Shown: positions 1 to 8,339, counted from the stretch's first letter. The stretch: 64,000 nucleotides of DNA from Dermatophilaceae bacterium Sec6.4 (GCA_039636865.1 CP144172.1:3534001-3598000), one strand, 5' to 3'. Notes: generated by a model not told the origin, from the sequence alone. Translations and numbers: made by a program.

Positions 1-1242
1 GAGCGCGCTCTGCGGCACACCGCTGGCTCGCAGCGTGGGTAGGAACGCCACGAAGCCGATCAGCACGACCGTGCAGACGATCCAGAGTTTGCGCGGCTGG
101 CGCCCGACCAGGGCTGCCACCTTGCCCCACAGTCCAGCGCGCTCGGGGTGTTCCGAGCCGTACTTCGGCCCCTTCGGCCAGTACGCCTTGCGACCCAGCA
201 GCACCAGGGCGGCAGGCAGGAACGTCAGCGCAGCAAAGAGGGCGCAGGCGATCCCGATCGCCGCCACCGGGCCCAGGCTCGCGGTGGAGTTGAGGCTGCT
301 GACCAGCAGGCACAGCAACGCGAGGATGACCGTCACGCCGGAGGCGAGGATCGGTGCTGCGGACTGACGCAGCGCCACCTTCATCGCCACGAAGCGCGAC
401 TCCTCTTCGCGCAGCTCCTCCCGGAACCGGGCGGTCAGTAACAACGCGTAGTCCGTCGCAGCACCGACGACCAGAATGAACAGAATTCCCTGACTCTGCC
501 CGTTGAGGGTGATCGCGCCGCTGTCGGTGAGGAAGTACACCACTCCGCTGGCCAACGACAGCGCGAAGAGCGCCGAGATCAGCACCAGGAAGGGCAGGAT
601 CGGACTGCGGTAGACGATCACGAGGATGACCAGCACGACGACCACCGCAACGAGCAGCAGAATCCCGTCGATCCCCGCAAAGGCATTGGTCAGGTCGACG
701 GCGAAACCCGCCGGACCCGTCACGTAGGCCGACAAACCGGGCGGTAGATCCGCCTTCAGCTTGGTGCCGAGCTGATTGACGACCGCCACCGTCTGATCAC
801 CCAGGGTGCCGTCCACCGGGACGATCACCTCCAGGGCTTTGCCATCCTTGGACGGGATCGGACCCACGACCTTGCCGACCACACTCTTGGAGTCAGCAAC
901 GGAGGCGACCGCCTTGGCCACCGCACCCGTGTCGGCGGCGGTGATTCCGCTGGAGCGTTCGTAGACCAGGATCGCCGGGTTGATCTTCTTGTCCTGGAAC
1001 GTCTTCTGCAGGTCGGCGACCTTCGTGGCTTCGGCGCTGGTCGGCAGGAAACTTGCCGGGTCGTTGGTCGAAACAGCGCCGAGCTTGCCGGCGAACGGCC
1101 CGGCGACGCCACCGATCAGCAGCCACACCACCAGCACGAGCACCGGCAAGATGATCCGCAGCCTGCTACCCAGAATCCTGCCCTGGGAAGAGCTGGCGCC
1201 CGAGCGATCCGCGTCCTGTGTCTGGGGTGCCTGGTGTGACAT
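1..1242 (-). CDS. MMPL/RND-family exporter, C-terminus beyond window
   Basis: The first 414 codons of an MMPL-family (RND superfamily) membrane transporter, which typically exports lipids or drugs using the proton gradient. A TM helix follows a short polar N-terminus (about residues 28-50). Next comes a large extracytoplasmic domain (about 50-185), then a cluster of hydrophobic helices including a run of valine, leucine and isoleucine, and a GAATDYALLLTARFREEL motif typical of MMPL proteins. The start ATG at 1242 lies 4 bp after the reductase gene upstream on the same strand, so both are probably one operon controlled by the divergent MarR gene. Substrate is unknown. Family confidence is high; completeness cannot be judged because the gene leaves the window. 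Confidence 0.9.
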   Translation of the reverse strand, partial: MSHQAPQTQDADRSGASSSQGRILGSRLRIILPVLVLVVWLLIGGVAGPFAGKLGAVSTNDPASFLPTSAEATKVADLQKTFQDKKINPAILVYERSSGITAADTGAVAKAVASVADSKSVVGKVVGPIPSKDGKALEVIVPVDGTLGDQTVAVVNQLGTKLKADLPPGLSAYVTGPAGFAVDLTNAFAGIDGILLLVAVVVVLVILVIVYRSPILPFLVLISALFALSLASGVVYFLTDSGAITLNGQSQGILFILVVGAATDYALLLTARFREELREEESRFVAMKVALRQSAAPILASGVTVILALLCLLVSSLNSTASLGPVAAIGIACALFAALTFLPAALVLLGRKAYWPKGPKYGSEHPERAGLWGKVAALVGRQPRKLWIVCTVVLIGFVAFLPTLRASGVPQSAL

Positions 1243-1246
1243 CGGT

Positions 1247-1813
1247 TCAGTTCTCCTGCTCGGTGGTGCGTGCATCATCGGGCCCAGCACTTGCTACCTC
1301 GACAACCTCGTCGGCCTCATCAGGCTCGTCCACTGCCTCGGCGGTCAGCCGGAAGACGACCATCCGCGGCATCGCGTCAGCGACCTGCTCACGACTGGGA
1401 TCGTCGGGCAACCCGAACGCGCGCAACGCCCACGGCGCCTGCACGACCGACAGATAGGTGCTCACCGCATCGATTCCCTCTTCGCCCGCCGCCTCGAGCG
1501 CCTCGAGCGCGTCGCGCCGGTCACCGCCGAGAATCGCGCAGCGCGATTTGCGCTCCAGGTTGCGCGGCCAGTCCCGGGTTCGGTCCGGGCATACCAGGTA
1601 GGAGTGCTCTGCCATTGCCAGCACTCCGACCGGTGTGTGATGCGCCCGCCCCGACTTGCGTCCATGATGTTCCAGCACCCGCAGGCCGTACCCGCCGCTC
1701 GGTATCGGCTCCGCCGGGGTGGCGAGCAACCGCGCCACCATCTGTTCGTTCATCTCCCGGGGTGTGGGAGGTCCGCTGCGCCCCGCGTCGGATGGAGCCT
1801 GGAAGGTCGTCAT
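1247..1813 (-). CDS. Deazaflavin-dependent (DDN-like) nitroreductase family protein
   Basis: A 188-residue protein of the nitroreductase family of deazaflavin (F420)-dependent oxidoreductases, relatives of mycobacterial Ddn. The core around residues 48-100 shows the family pattern: HHGRKSGR, a conserved PVGVL strand, and a K/R-rich stretch before a CAILGGDRR segment. The acidic C-terminal tail (rich in D, E and A) is probably disordered. The substrate, perhaps a quinone or nitro compound, cannot be read from sequence. The ATG lies only about 8 bases from a -10-like TAGGCT, suggesting a leaderless mRNA. It is first in an operon with the MMPL exporter, so a detoxification role under MarR control is plausible. 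Confidence 0.75.
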   Translation of the reverse strand: MTTFQAPSDAGRSGPPTPREMNEQMVARLLATPAEPIPSGGYGLRVLEHHGRKSGRAHHTPVGVLAMAEHSYLVCPDRTRDWPRNLERKSRCAILGGDRRDALEALEAAGEEGIDAVSTYLSVVQAPWALRAFGLPDDPSREQVADAMPRMVVFRLTAEAVDEPDEADEVVEVASAGPDDARTTEQEN

Positions 1814-1821
1814 GGACAGGC

Positions 1822-1849
1822 AGCCTAGCGAATGTCACTAGATTGTCTA
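1822..1849 (-). promoter_or_regulatory. Promoter of reductase-MMPL operon with overlapping MarR-like operator
   Basis: Read on the minus strand, TAGACA (1849-1844) and TAGGCT (1827-1822) are separated by 16 bases and form a -35/-10 pair ending 8 bases before the ATG at 1813. The palindrome TAGA-TTG-TCTA (1839-1849) covers the -35 box. MarR proteins often bind such short palindromes, so the divergent MarR gene probably represses this promoter. Inferred from sequence only. Confidence 0.45.
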
Positions 1850-1866
1850 CGGACCTACCCGCTAGC

Positions 1867-2442
1867 ATGCAAATGATGAGCACTCCAGAGAGCGGATCCG
1901 GGCGACCGGACAGCATCGGTCAGCAGATCCACGACCTGCTGATGCTCTCCCCTGCGGTGCACGCCGAGCTCGCGGCGCGGGTCGGCGTCGGAGTGACCGA
2001 CCTGCTGGCACTGGACCACACCACCTCGGCGCCCAGCCAACTCGGCGTCGTCGAGCTCGCCAATCTGCTCAAGATCCGATCCGCGTCAGCCACGGTGCTC
2101 GTCGACCGGCTGGTCGCGCGCGGTCACCTCGAGCGCGCGCCGCACACCACCGACGGGCGCCGCACCAGCCTGCATCCCACGGCCACCGCGCACCAGGAGG
2201 TCCGCGCGGCCCTTCAGCCCCTGGTCCGGGACCTGGGCGAAATCACCGACGATCTGAGCCCGGCCGAACGCGAGGTCGTGCTGCGGGTCCTGCACCAGGT
2301 CAATGCGGCGCTGCGGGCATTCACGCAGGCGTCGGACCCCTCAGCCGCCGTTGCGGACAGCAGCGAGTACCAGACCGACGGGGATGCTGATCACCAGGAC
2401 GGCGATCACCGCGCGGTAGGCCCAGGCCAGCACACGACGTGA
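1867..2442 (+). CDS. MarR family transcriptional regulator
   Basis: A 191-residue MarR-type winged-helix regulator. The recognition region LGVVELANLLKIRSASATVLVDRLVARG (about residues 59-86) and the wing TTDGRRTSLHPTA are family hallmarks. It diverges from the reductase-MMPL operon and probably controls it by binding the palindrome between them. In-frame ATGs at 1867, 1873 and 1876 are all possible; 1867 is used. The last 34 codons overlap the 3' end of a convergent membrane-protein gene and encode a low-complexity H/D/Q-rich tail that is unlikely to be part of the fold. The ligand is unknown. Confidence 0.85.
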   Translation: MQMMSTPESGSGRPDSIGQQIHDLLMLSPAVHAELAARVGVGVTDLLALDHTTSAPSQLGVVELANLLKIRSASATVLVDRLVARGHLERAPHTTDGRRTSLHPTATAHQEVRAALQPLVRDLGEITDDLSPAEREVVLRVLHQVNAALRAFTQASDPSAAVADSSEYQTDGDADHQDGDHRAVGPGQHTT

Positions 2443-2802
2443 GGCAGCCCGCGTCGTCGGCCATGCGATGCACAGCGCTGCCAACAGCACCAGCCCACCG
2501 AGATCGACAATGACCGGTGTCGCCGTCAGCGTGCCGACGACGACGGCGGCATTCCCCACGTTCCAGCACGCCACCTGGGTCCACGCAGCAGGCCGCGACA
2601 GGCGCCGCCCGCCGAGGTACTCCTGGGCGAGGCCGATCGCGCACTGCGACACTCCGCAGACCAGCACGAGGTAGGCCGCGAGCCAGCTTCCGTGAGCAAG
2701 GTCCAGCGGTCCGGTGACGGCCGACACCAACCCGCCGAGCACCGTCAGGACGACGCCCACGCCGACCAGTGCGGCCAGCGGTGTCAGCATCCGCGCCGCC
2801 AT
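2341..2802 (-). CDS. Small four-helix membrane protein, unknown function
   Basis: A 153-residue protein with four predicted TM helices (about residues 5-30, 37-58, 82-110 and 124-147). I recognise no family with certainty. Its start overlaps the ferredoxin stop by one base (TGATG), so it is translationally coupled to ferredoxin on the same transcript. Its 3' end overlaps the convergent MarR gene by 102 bp. The hydrophobicity pattern and the coupling make it a real gene; whether it works with ferredoxin is unknown. Confidence 0.7.
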   Translation of the reverse strand: MAARMLTPLAALVGVGVVLTVLGGLVSAVTGPLDLAHGSWLAAYLVLVCGVSQCAIGLAQEYLGGRRLSRPAAWTQVACWNVGNAAVVVGTLTATPVIVDLGGLVLLAALCIAWPTTRAASRRVLAWAYRAVIAVLVISIPVGLVLAAVRNGG

Positions 2803-3155
2803 CAGGAGGTGGCAGGCACCTGCGGGGGCAGGCCAGCCACCAACGGGGTGTCTGCGCCGAGCGCGCCGAACTTGGCGGCGCCGCCGGGAGAGCCCAGCGG
2901 CTCATCCCTGCCGTCCAACGTTTCGGTGAAGAAGACTTCGTTGTCGAGCAGATACGGGTGCAACGCGTCGGGCAGGTCGTCCTCGTAGTAGATCGCCTCG
3001 ACCGGGCACACCGGCTCGCAGGCGCCGCAGTCGACACATTCGTCGGGATGGATGTAGAGGCTGCGGGCGCCTTCGTAGATGCAGTCGACCGGGCATTCCT
3101 CCACACAGGCCCGGTCCAGCACATCCACGCAGGGCTGACCGATCACGTACGTCAT
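2802..3155 (-). CDS. fdxA: 7Fe ferredoxin (FdxA type)
   Basis: A 117-residue soluble electron carrier with one [3Fe-4S] and one [4Fe-4S] cluster, as in mycobacterial FdxA. The N-terminus [12 protein letters not shown] is typical. Cysteines appear as C-x7-C-x3-CP ([14 protein letters not shown]), and later as the C-x2-C-x2-C-x3-CP block [14 protein letters not shown]. The C-terminal about 50 residues form the usual extension of this subgroup. A longer reading frame to 3206 exists, but the ATG at 3155 matches the family start. It is followed directly by a membrane protein gene with a one-base overlap. Confidence 0.93.
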   Translation of the reverse strand: MTYVIGQPCVDVLDRACVEECPVDCIYEGARSLYIHPDECVDCGACEPVCPVEAIYYEDDLPDALHPYLLDNEVFFTETLDGRDEPLGSPGGAAKFGALGADTPLVAGLPPQVPATS

Positions 3156-3169
3156 GTCGTATATTTTAC

Positions 3170-3182
3170 ACGAATAGTTCGT
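3170..3182. promoter_or_regulatory. 13-bp palindrome in divergent promoter region
   Basis: ACGAA-TAG-TTCGT is a perfect palindrome lying in the 44-bp AT-rich gap between divergent ferredoxin and the small membrane protein. Its placement suggests an operator for one or both genes. No regulator can be assigned. Confidence 0.35.
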
Positions 3183-3199
3183 ACTTATTGAAGGGGCGA

Positions 3200-3682
3200 A
3201 TGCCACGGATGCCGACCCACCTGACGCACACGCTCCTGGTGCTCGCTCTCGTCATCTCCGCCGCCGTATGGGTAGGCGGTTATGTCGCCATCGTCGTCGT
3301 AGCCCGCGCAGCGACGACATCTCTGGACCGGGCCGGTCGCATCGCATTGTTCCGCGCACTCGGCCGCGCCTACCTGCGCGTCGGCATACCGGCCCTGCTC
3401 ATCGCCTACGGCTGTGGCGCCGGGTTGCTGCGTGATCACCCGGTGGACCCGACCGTGATCATCACCGCCGTCACCGCTGCCGTCCTGCTGGCCGTCCTCG
3501 TACTCGGCGTGCTGCAGGCCCGACGCATGACGCACCTGCGACTGCGTGCGCTCGCCGCACCGCAGGAGCTGGACGTGCAGGGTCGCGTCACCGCAGCGGC
3601 CCGCCGGGCGGCCGGCCTGCGCGGGGTCATCGGCCTGTTGAGCCTGACGCTGGTGATCCTGGGCTCGATCCTTGCCGGCTGA
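3200..3682 (+). CDS. Small membrane protein, unknown function
   Basis: A 160-residue protein with four predicted TM helices (about 8-32, 56-75, 83-105 and 138-158) and a basic cytoplasmic loop between helices 3 and 4. The overall pattern resembles small DUF2269/CopD-like membrane proteins, but I cannot assign a family. ATG 3200 has AAGGGG just upstream; a TTG at 3188 and an ATG at 3209 are less likely starts. It diverges from ferredoxin across an AT-rich gap with a palindrome. Confidence 0.7.
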   Translation: MPRMPTHLTHTLLVLALVISAAVWVGGYVAIVVVARAATTSLDRAGRIALFRALGRAYLRVGIPALLIAYGCGAGLLRDHPVDPTVIITAVTAAVLLAVLVLGVLQARRMTHLRLRALAAPQELDVQGRVTAAARRAAGLRGVIGLLSLTLVILGSILAG

Positions 3683-3776
3683 CCTGGCAGCGGGAACACC
3701 CAGCGCAAGTACACAGACCCACCGACATCGTCTGCATGGAATAATTCACGATGGATGCCACACGGACGCCGGTCCG

Positions 3777-4580
3777 ATGGCGAGGGTGGGAGCGCACGAC
3801 GTGACGACGCATGGTTTGTCCCAGCGCCGGGACCTGGTGCGCGCGGAGGTCCTGAAGGCCGGGTATGTCCGCGTGGAAGACCTCGCCCAAACCCACCAGG
3901 TCAGTTTGATGACGATGCACCGCGACCTGGATCAGCTGCAGATCGAAGGCTGGATCACCAAGATCCGCGGGGCTGCGACCGCCAACCCGACCGCATTGCG
4001 CGATGCCGGCGTCACTGAGCGCAGCATGTCGATGAGCGCTGAGAAAGCCGCCATAGTCCGTGAGGCAGGCCGACTTCTGGGGCGCGGCCAGACGATTTTC
4101 CTGGACGACAGCACGACGGCAATCGGCCTGGTCCCGCTGCTGTCGGTACACGCTCCGGTTACCTTCGCCACCAACTTCGTGCCGGCGATGGCTCTGGTCA
4201 GTCCGTCCGACGGGGTGGAGGTGAAGCTGCTCGGCGGCACCTATGACCCGCGCCTGCAGTCGTGTTCGGGCCTGCAGACTGTCGACGCGATCAACAATTT
4301 GCAGGCAGACCTCTTGTTCATGTCCACGACCGGGATCACCGAGAGCCGCTGCGTGCACCGCTCAGAAGCCACCCTCATGGTGCGCCGCGCGCTCCTGGCC
4401 CGCAGTCTGCGCAAGGTGCTACTGGTCGATCATGCAAAATTTGGTCGACCTGCACCCCATGTGCTGTGCGGGGTGGAGGCGTTCGACACGATCATCACCG
4501 ATGATCGGGCCTCCGAAGAAGACCTGCAAGGGCTGCGGGAACGGTGCACCGACGTGCGTGTTGCCGCCACCGAACCCTGA
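3777..4580 (+). CDS. DeoR/GlpR family sugar-metabolism repressor
   Basis: A 267-residue DeoR-family regulator. The N-terminal winged HTH covers about residues 14-65, with the classic RRDLVRAEVLKAGYVRVEDL opening and a recognition segment VSLMTMHRDLDQLQIEGWI. The C-terminal sugar-phosphate sensing domain contains the family features ERSMSMSAEKAAI, IFLDDSTTAIGL, VTFATN and KLLGGTYD. ATG 3777 is used; GTG 3801, with the purine-rich GGGTGGGAG about 8 bases upstream, is an equally good start. It lies upstream of the sugar ABC importer in the same direction and is a likely regulator of it, responding to a sugar phosphate. Confidence 0.88.
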   Translation: MARVGAHDVTTHGLSQRRDLVRAEVLKAGYVRVEDLAQTHQVSLMTMHRDLDQLQIEGWITKIRGAATANPTALRDAGVTERSMSMSAEKAAIVREAGRLLGRGQTIFLDDSTTAIGLVPLLSVHAPVTFATNFVPAMALVSPSDGVEVKLLGGTYDPRLQSCSGLQTVDAINNLQADLLFMSTTGITESRCVHRSEATLMVRRALLARSLRKVLLVDHAKFGRPAPHVLCGVEAFDTIITDDRASEEDLQGLRERCTDVRVAATEP

Positions 4581-4923
4581 GGCCATCGCGCACCGGGGAT
4601 GTTAGATCAACCAATCGCGACATGATTCCCAGTGCGTCGACCATCATGACCTGCGTCGCGAGTGCCCCGGAAAAACGGCGTCTCGACGTCGAATAGCCAC
4701 GCCGACAGCGCTTTGACGCAATCCCCCCATAACGCCGGCATCTGCCACCGCGACGATTTCGCCCAATATTTATCGGTGTGGGGCAGCGCCGCGGACGGAT
4801 GGGTGGACATCACAATTTGGTCTCGGGAGTGGCGAACTTCACACAAAGGCCTATATGTTGCCGACCACAACAATTTATGGTGGCGGCCTTCCGGGTGCCA
4901 CGTCCCCGAGAAAGGTGTTCTTC
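4581..4923 (+). other. Intergenic region upstream of sugar-importer operon
   Basis: This 343-bp gap holds no convincing gene. Short open frames on both strands have no family resemblance or ribosome-binding site. It contains AT-rich patches near 4766-4774 and 4811-4875, including CACAATTTGG and CAACAATTTATGG, which may be regulator half-sites. It must carry the promoter of the importer operon, but I could not place a convincing -35/-10 pair. Confidence 0.4.
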
Positions 4924-6087
4924 ATGCGCAAAGAAGCGCTGAGCCTGGCGGCCATTACGGCAGTCGGCGCCCTTGCCCTGGTCGGCTGCGGCAGCAGTTC
5001 CACAAGTCCGAGCTCCTCCGCTGCACCAGCGGGCTCGTCCTCGACCGGCTCGGCCTCGGCCTCGGCCTCGGCCACCGGCGGCGGCGACTCCGCCAAGATC
5101 GACGGCAAGGGGGCGAAGGTCGGCATCATTCTGCCGGACCGCACCACGTCCAACCGGTGGATCTCCACCGACCCGGCCGCGCTGAAAGAGCGCTGCGCAA
5201 CCGACAACCTCAAGTGCGATATTCAGAACGCCAACAACTCGGCGACTCAGATGGCGACCATTGCCGACTCGATGATGAGTAACGGCGTCAAGGTCCTGAT
5301 GCTGGTCAACCTCGATTCGGCCTCGGCCGCGAAGATCGAGACCAAGGCCAAGTCCAAGGGCATTCTCACCATCGACTACGACCGACTCACCCTCGGCGGC
5401 AGCGCAAGCCTCTACGTGTCGTTCGACAACGTCGCCGTCGGCAAGCTGCAGGGCCAGACACTGGCAGGCTGCTCGCAGGTCAAGGACAAGAAAGCCGTCA
5501 GCTACGTGGAGTTGAACGGTGCTCCGACCGACAACAACGCGACGCTCTTCGCGCAGGGCTACAACAGCGTGCTCAGCAAGCAGGCCGGTTGGACCAAGAA
5601 GGCCGACCAGTCGATCGCCAACTGGGACAACACCCAGGCCGGCATCACGTTCGCCTCGATGCTGCAGAAGAACCCGAACCTCGACGCTGTGATGGTCGCC
5701 AACGACGGCATGGCAGGCCCGGTGATCACCGATCTGAAGAAGCAGAAGAAGAACGGCAAGGTCGCGGTGTCCGGTCAGGACTCCACGGTCGAGGGTCTGC
5801 AACGGATCATGACCGGCGACCAGTGCTTCACGATCTACAAGCCGTCCGTCGGCGAGGCCTACCCGGCCGTGGATGCAGCAGCCAAACTGGCAACCGGCTC
5901 GTTGCCGAAGACCACCACCACGATCAAGGACACCCAGACCGGGCGCAACGTGCCCGCCATCCTGGCCACTCCCATCGCGATCACCAAGACGAACGTCGCC
6001 AAGCCGATCAACGACGGTTACACCCCGAAGTCCGCGGTCTGCACCGGTAGCTACGCAGCGATGTGCACCACGAACGGCGTCAAGTAG
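4924..6087 (+). CDS. Sugar ABC transporter substrate-binding lipoprotein (XylF-like)
   Basis: A 387-residue periplasmic-binding-protein-1 family lipoprotein, closest in features to D-xylose-binding XylF. The signal peptide ends in a lipobox LVGC with Cys22, followed by a Ser/Ala-rich linker (to about residue 55). Characteristic stretches are VGIILPD, SNGVKVLMLVN, the XylF-like IDYDRLTLGG and YVSFDNVAVGKLQG, and AVMVANDGMAGPVI. ATG 4924 begins the signal peptide; a longer frame from 4855 is rejected. It delivers a pentose or similar sugar to the ATPase and permease encoded next. A strong hairpin separates it from the ATPase gene, which may keep binding protein in excess. The exact sugar is inferred, not proven. 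Confidence 0.88.
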   Translation: MRKEALSLAAITAVGALALVGCGSSSTSPSSSAAPAGSSSTGSASASASATGGGDSAKIDGKGAKVGIILPDRTTSNRWISTDPAALKERCATDNLKCDIQNANNSATQMATIADSMMSNGVKVLMLVNLDSASAAKIETKAKSKGILTIDYDRLTLGGSASLYVSFDNVAVGKLQGQTLAGCSQVKDKKAVSYVELNGAPTDNNATLFAQGYNSVLSKQAGWTKKADQSIANWDNTQAGITFASMLQKNPNLDAVMVANDGMAGPVITDLKKQKKNGKVAVSGQDSTVEGLQRIMTGDQCFTIYKPSVGEAYPAVDAAAKLATGSLPKTTTTIKDTQTGRNVPAILATPIAITKTNVAKPINDGYTPKSAVCTGSYAAMCTTNGVK

Positions 6088-6149
6088 TCCATCCCAGCGG
6101 GCGGTCGTAGCGGCAGCCCTTGTCATCACCCGTATCGACGCGGGAGCCT

Positions 6150-6181
6150 CCACCGGTCGTGCCTTGCGGCACGACCGGTGG
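6150..6181 (+). terminator. Intra-operon hairpin between binding-protein and ATPase genes
   Basis: CCACCGGTCGTGCC (6150-6163), loop TTGC, and a perfect 14-bp complement (6168-6181). No U-tract follows, so this is more likely an mRNA 3'-end stabiliser or partial terminator than a full stop. It would raise binding-protein mRNA relative to the downstream genes. Confidence 0.6.
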
Positions 6182-6200
6182 TTGTCCCGCAGGAGCCCTG

Positions 6201-7013
6201 ATGCCTGAACACTCCGTCCCAACCCCCACCACTACCGATGAGCCGATCCTGCGGATGCGCGGTATCAACAAGAATTTCGGTGCTGTCCACGTCCTGAAGG
6301 GCGTCGACTTCGAGGCCCGGACCGGCGAGGTCACAGCGCTCGTCGGCGACAACGGGGCCGGCAAGTCCACCCTCGTCAAATGCATCGGTGGCACCCACCC
6401 GATCGACTCCGGCGAATACCTCTTCGAGGGTAAGCACGTGACGGTGCACGGGCCGCGTGACGCCTCGGCACTGGGCGTCGAGGTCGTCTACCAGGATCTG
6501 GCACTCTGCGAGAATCTGGACGTCGTCCAGAACATGTTCCTGGGCCGTGAGCGGGTCAATTCCCGCGTCATGGATGAGGACTCGATGGAGCTCGCAGCTT
6601 CTGATGCGCTCAAGTCGCTGTCGGTGCGCACGTTGTCCTCGGTGCGGCAGCGGGTGTCCAGCCTTTCCGGTGGGCAGCGGCAGACCGTAGCCATTGCCAA
6701 AGCCGTGCTCTGGAAGGCAAAGCTCGTCATCCTGGACGAGCCCACGGCCGCCCTCGGAGTCGCGCAGACCGAACAGGTGCTGCAACTGGTGCGCCGACTC
6801 GCCGACCAGGGCGTCGCGGTCATCCTCATCTCGCACAACATGAACGACGTCATGCAGGTGGCAGATCGGATTTCTGCCCTGTACCTCGGTCAACTGGCAG
6901 CCACCGTCGAGACGGCCTCGGTGACCTCGACCCAGGTCGTCGAACTGATCACCTCGGGGCGATCCGGTGACATCGGGCTCAACGCCGCCAAGCCGCTAGG
7001 AGAAGCATCATGA
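6201..7013 (+). CDS. Sugar ABC transporter ATP-binding protein, single-domain form
   Basis: A 270-residue ATPase for CUT2-type sugar import. It has Walker A GDNGAGKST (residues 49-57), Q-loop VYQD, signature LSGGQRQTVAIAKA, Walker B LVILDEPTAAL and the H-loop region ISHN. Typical XylG/RbsA proteins are about 500 residues with two ATPase halves; this one has a single half, as in FrcA-type systems, so it should act as a homodimer. ATG 6201 follows AGGAG at good spacing. It overlaps the permease start by four bases (ATGA), indicating translational coupling. Confidence 0.9.
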   Translation: MPEHSVPTPTTTDEPILRMRGINKNFGAVHVLKGVDFEARTGEVTALVGDNGAGKSTLVKCIGGTHPIDSGEYLFEGKHVTVHGPRDASALGVEVVYQDLALCENLDVVQNMFLGRERVNSRVMDEDSMELAASDALKSLSVRTLSSVRQRVSSLSGGQRQTVAIAKAVLWKAKLVILDEPTAALGVAQTEQVLQLVRRLADQGVAVILISHNMNDVMQVADRISALYLGQLAATVETASVTSTQVVELITSGRSGDIGLNAAKPLGEAS

Positions 7014-8335
7014 CCATGACCGACAGCGACCGCACACCGGCCGCCACGGCCGACTCGCAGGCATCAGGTGGGGATCTGAGGCAGTATTTCGCGGCCTATG
7101 TCCGGCGGGTCCGCGGCGGCGACATGGGGTCCTTGCCGGCCGTCGGGGCGCTCATCGTGCTGGTGGCCGTCTTCTCGGTCGTCGACTCCGCGTTCTTCTC
7201 CCTCGGTAACCTGTCCAACCTGATCACCCAGGCAGCGCCGGGGGTCCTGCTCGCGATGGGGGTGGTCTTCGTACTGCTGCTCGGCGAGATCGACCTCTCT
7301 GCGGGAGTCACCTCCGGAGTAGGCGCCTCGATCGTCGCCGTGCTGTTGTCCAAAGGCCTGCCGTGGCCGTTCGCCTGCCTGGTGGCGCTGGCCGCCGGCG
7401 CAGTCATCGGTCTGTTCATCGGCTGGATGCGGACCAAGGTGCGGGTGCCCTCCTTTGTGACCACCTTGGCGCTCTTCCTGGCGCTGCAGGGCGTGGTCAT
7501 CCTGATCGTGAACACCACGGGCACCTCCGGTGCGCTGTCGTATCGCAACAAGACGCTTGACGCGCTCGAGAACTCGTTGATGCCGGTCTGGCTCGGTTGG
7601 CTCATTGCAGTGCTGATCACGGTGGGCTTCGCTGCCACTCAGGTGCGCCGAATCGTGGCCCGTCGCCGTCGCGGATTACCTGTCGAGCCGACGATCGTCC
7701 TGGCCGCAAAGATCATCGGTTGCGCCGTCATCGTGTTCGGAGCCACCGCGCTGCTCAATATCAATCAGAACTCGGGTGCTGCCCCAGGAATCACCCAGAC
7801 AGCAAGCGGTCAACTCGTCCAGACCAAGGCCCCCACCCTGCAGGGTGTCCCGTGGGTCGTCCCACTGGTGCTGGTGCTGGTCGTGTTCCTCGGCTTCGTC
7901 CTCAACCGCACGCGGTACGGGCGACACATCTACGCCGTCGGCGGTAACGACGAGGCTGCCCGCAGGGCCGGTATCCGGGTCGACGCGGTGCGCGTGTCGG
8001 TCTTCGTCATCGGATCAGTGCTGGCCATGGTCTCCGGAATCGTGCTCGGTTCGGAGTACGGCGTCAGCCAGCAGACCGGTAACGGAAACACCCTCCTGCT
8101 CGCCGTCGGTGCTGCCGTGGTCGGTGGCACCAGCCTCTTCGGTGGCAAGGGCAAAATCACCGACGCCCTGATTGGTGGACTGGTCGTGGCCGTGATCATC
8201 AACGGGATGTCTGATCTGCTGCAGGGCAAGAACAACGCCGCCTACCAGGCCATCGTCACCGGGATCGTGCTCGCGCTCGCCGCGACCGTCGATGCCCTGT
8301 CCCGCCGACGCGCGGGATCCAGCGGACTCGGCTGA
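7010..8335 (+). CDS. Sugar ABC transporter permease (XylH-like)
   Basis: A 441-residue CUT2-family membrane permease. It shows many TM helices, the early motif NLSNLITQAAPGVLLAMGVVFVLL, then GEIDLSAG, which is characteristic of RbsC/XylH proteins. The EAA-like region GGNDEAARRAGIRVD sits near residue 315. A central insertion (about residues 200-285) includes a polar loop, as in XylH relatives, and explains the length above that of RbsC. It is coupled to the ATPase gene by an ATGA overlap and followed immediately by a ROK regulator. Confidence 0.9.
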   Translation: MTMTDSDRTPAATADSQASGGDLRQYFAAYVRRVRGGDMGSLPAVGALIVLVAVFSVVDSAFFSLGNLSNLITQAAPGVLLAMGVVFVLLLGEIDLSAGVTSGVGASIVAVLLSKGLPWPFACLVALAAGAVIGLFIGWMRTKVRVPSFVTTLALFLALQGVVILIVNTTGTSGALSYRNKTLDALENSLMPVWLGWLIAVLITVGFAATQVRRIVARRRRGLPVEPTIVLAAKIIGCAVIVFGATALLNINQNSGAAPGITQTASGQLVQTKAPTLQGVPWVVPLVLVLVVFLGFVLNRTRYGRHIYAVGGNDEAARRAGIRVDAVRVSVFVIGSVLAMVSGIVLGSEYGVSQQTGNGNTLLLAVGAAVVGGTSLFGGKGKITDALIGGLVVAVIINGMSDLLQGKNNAAYQAIVTGIVLALAATVDALSRRRAGSSGLG

Positions 8336-8339
8336 GCGG

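Noticed and set aside
4607..4873. An 88-codon minus-strand frame in the gap before the sugar importer
   Set aside because: No ribosome-binding site, family resemblance or context supports it; left as intergenic.
4810..6222. A 470-codon open frame on the minus strand opposite the sugar-binding lipoprotein gene
   Set aside because: It is antisense to a clear XylF-like gene, has Gly/Arg/Val-rich composition typical of shadow frames in high-GC DNA, and shows no family features.
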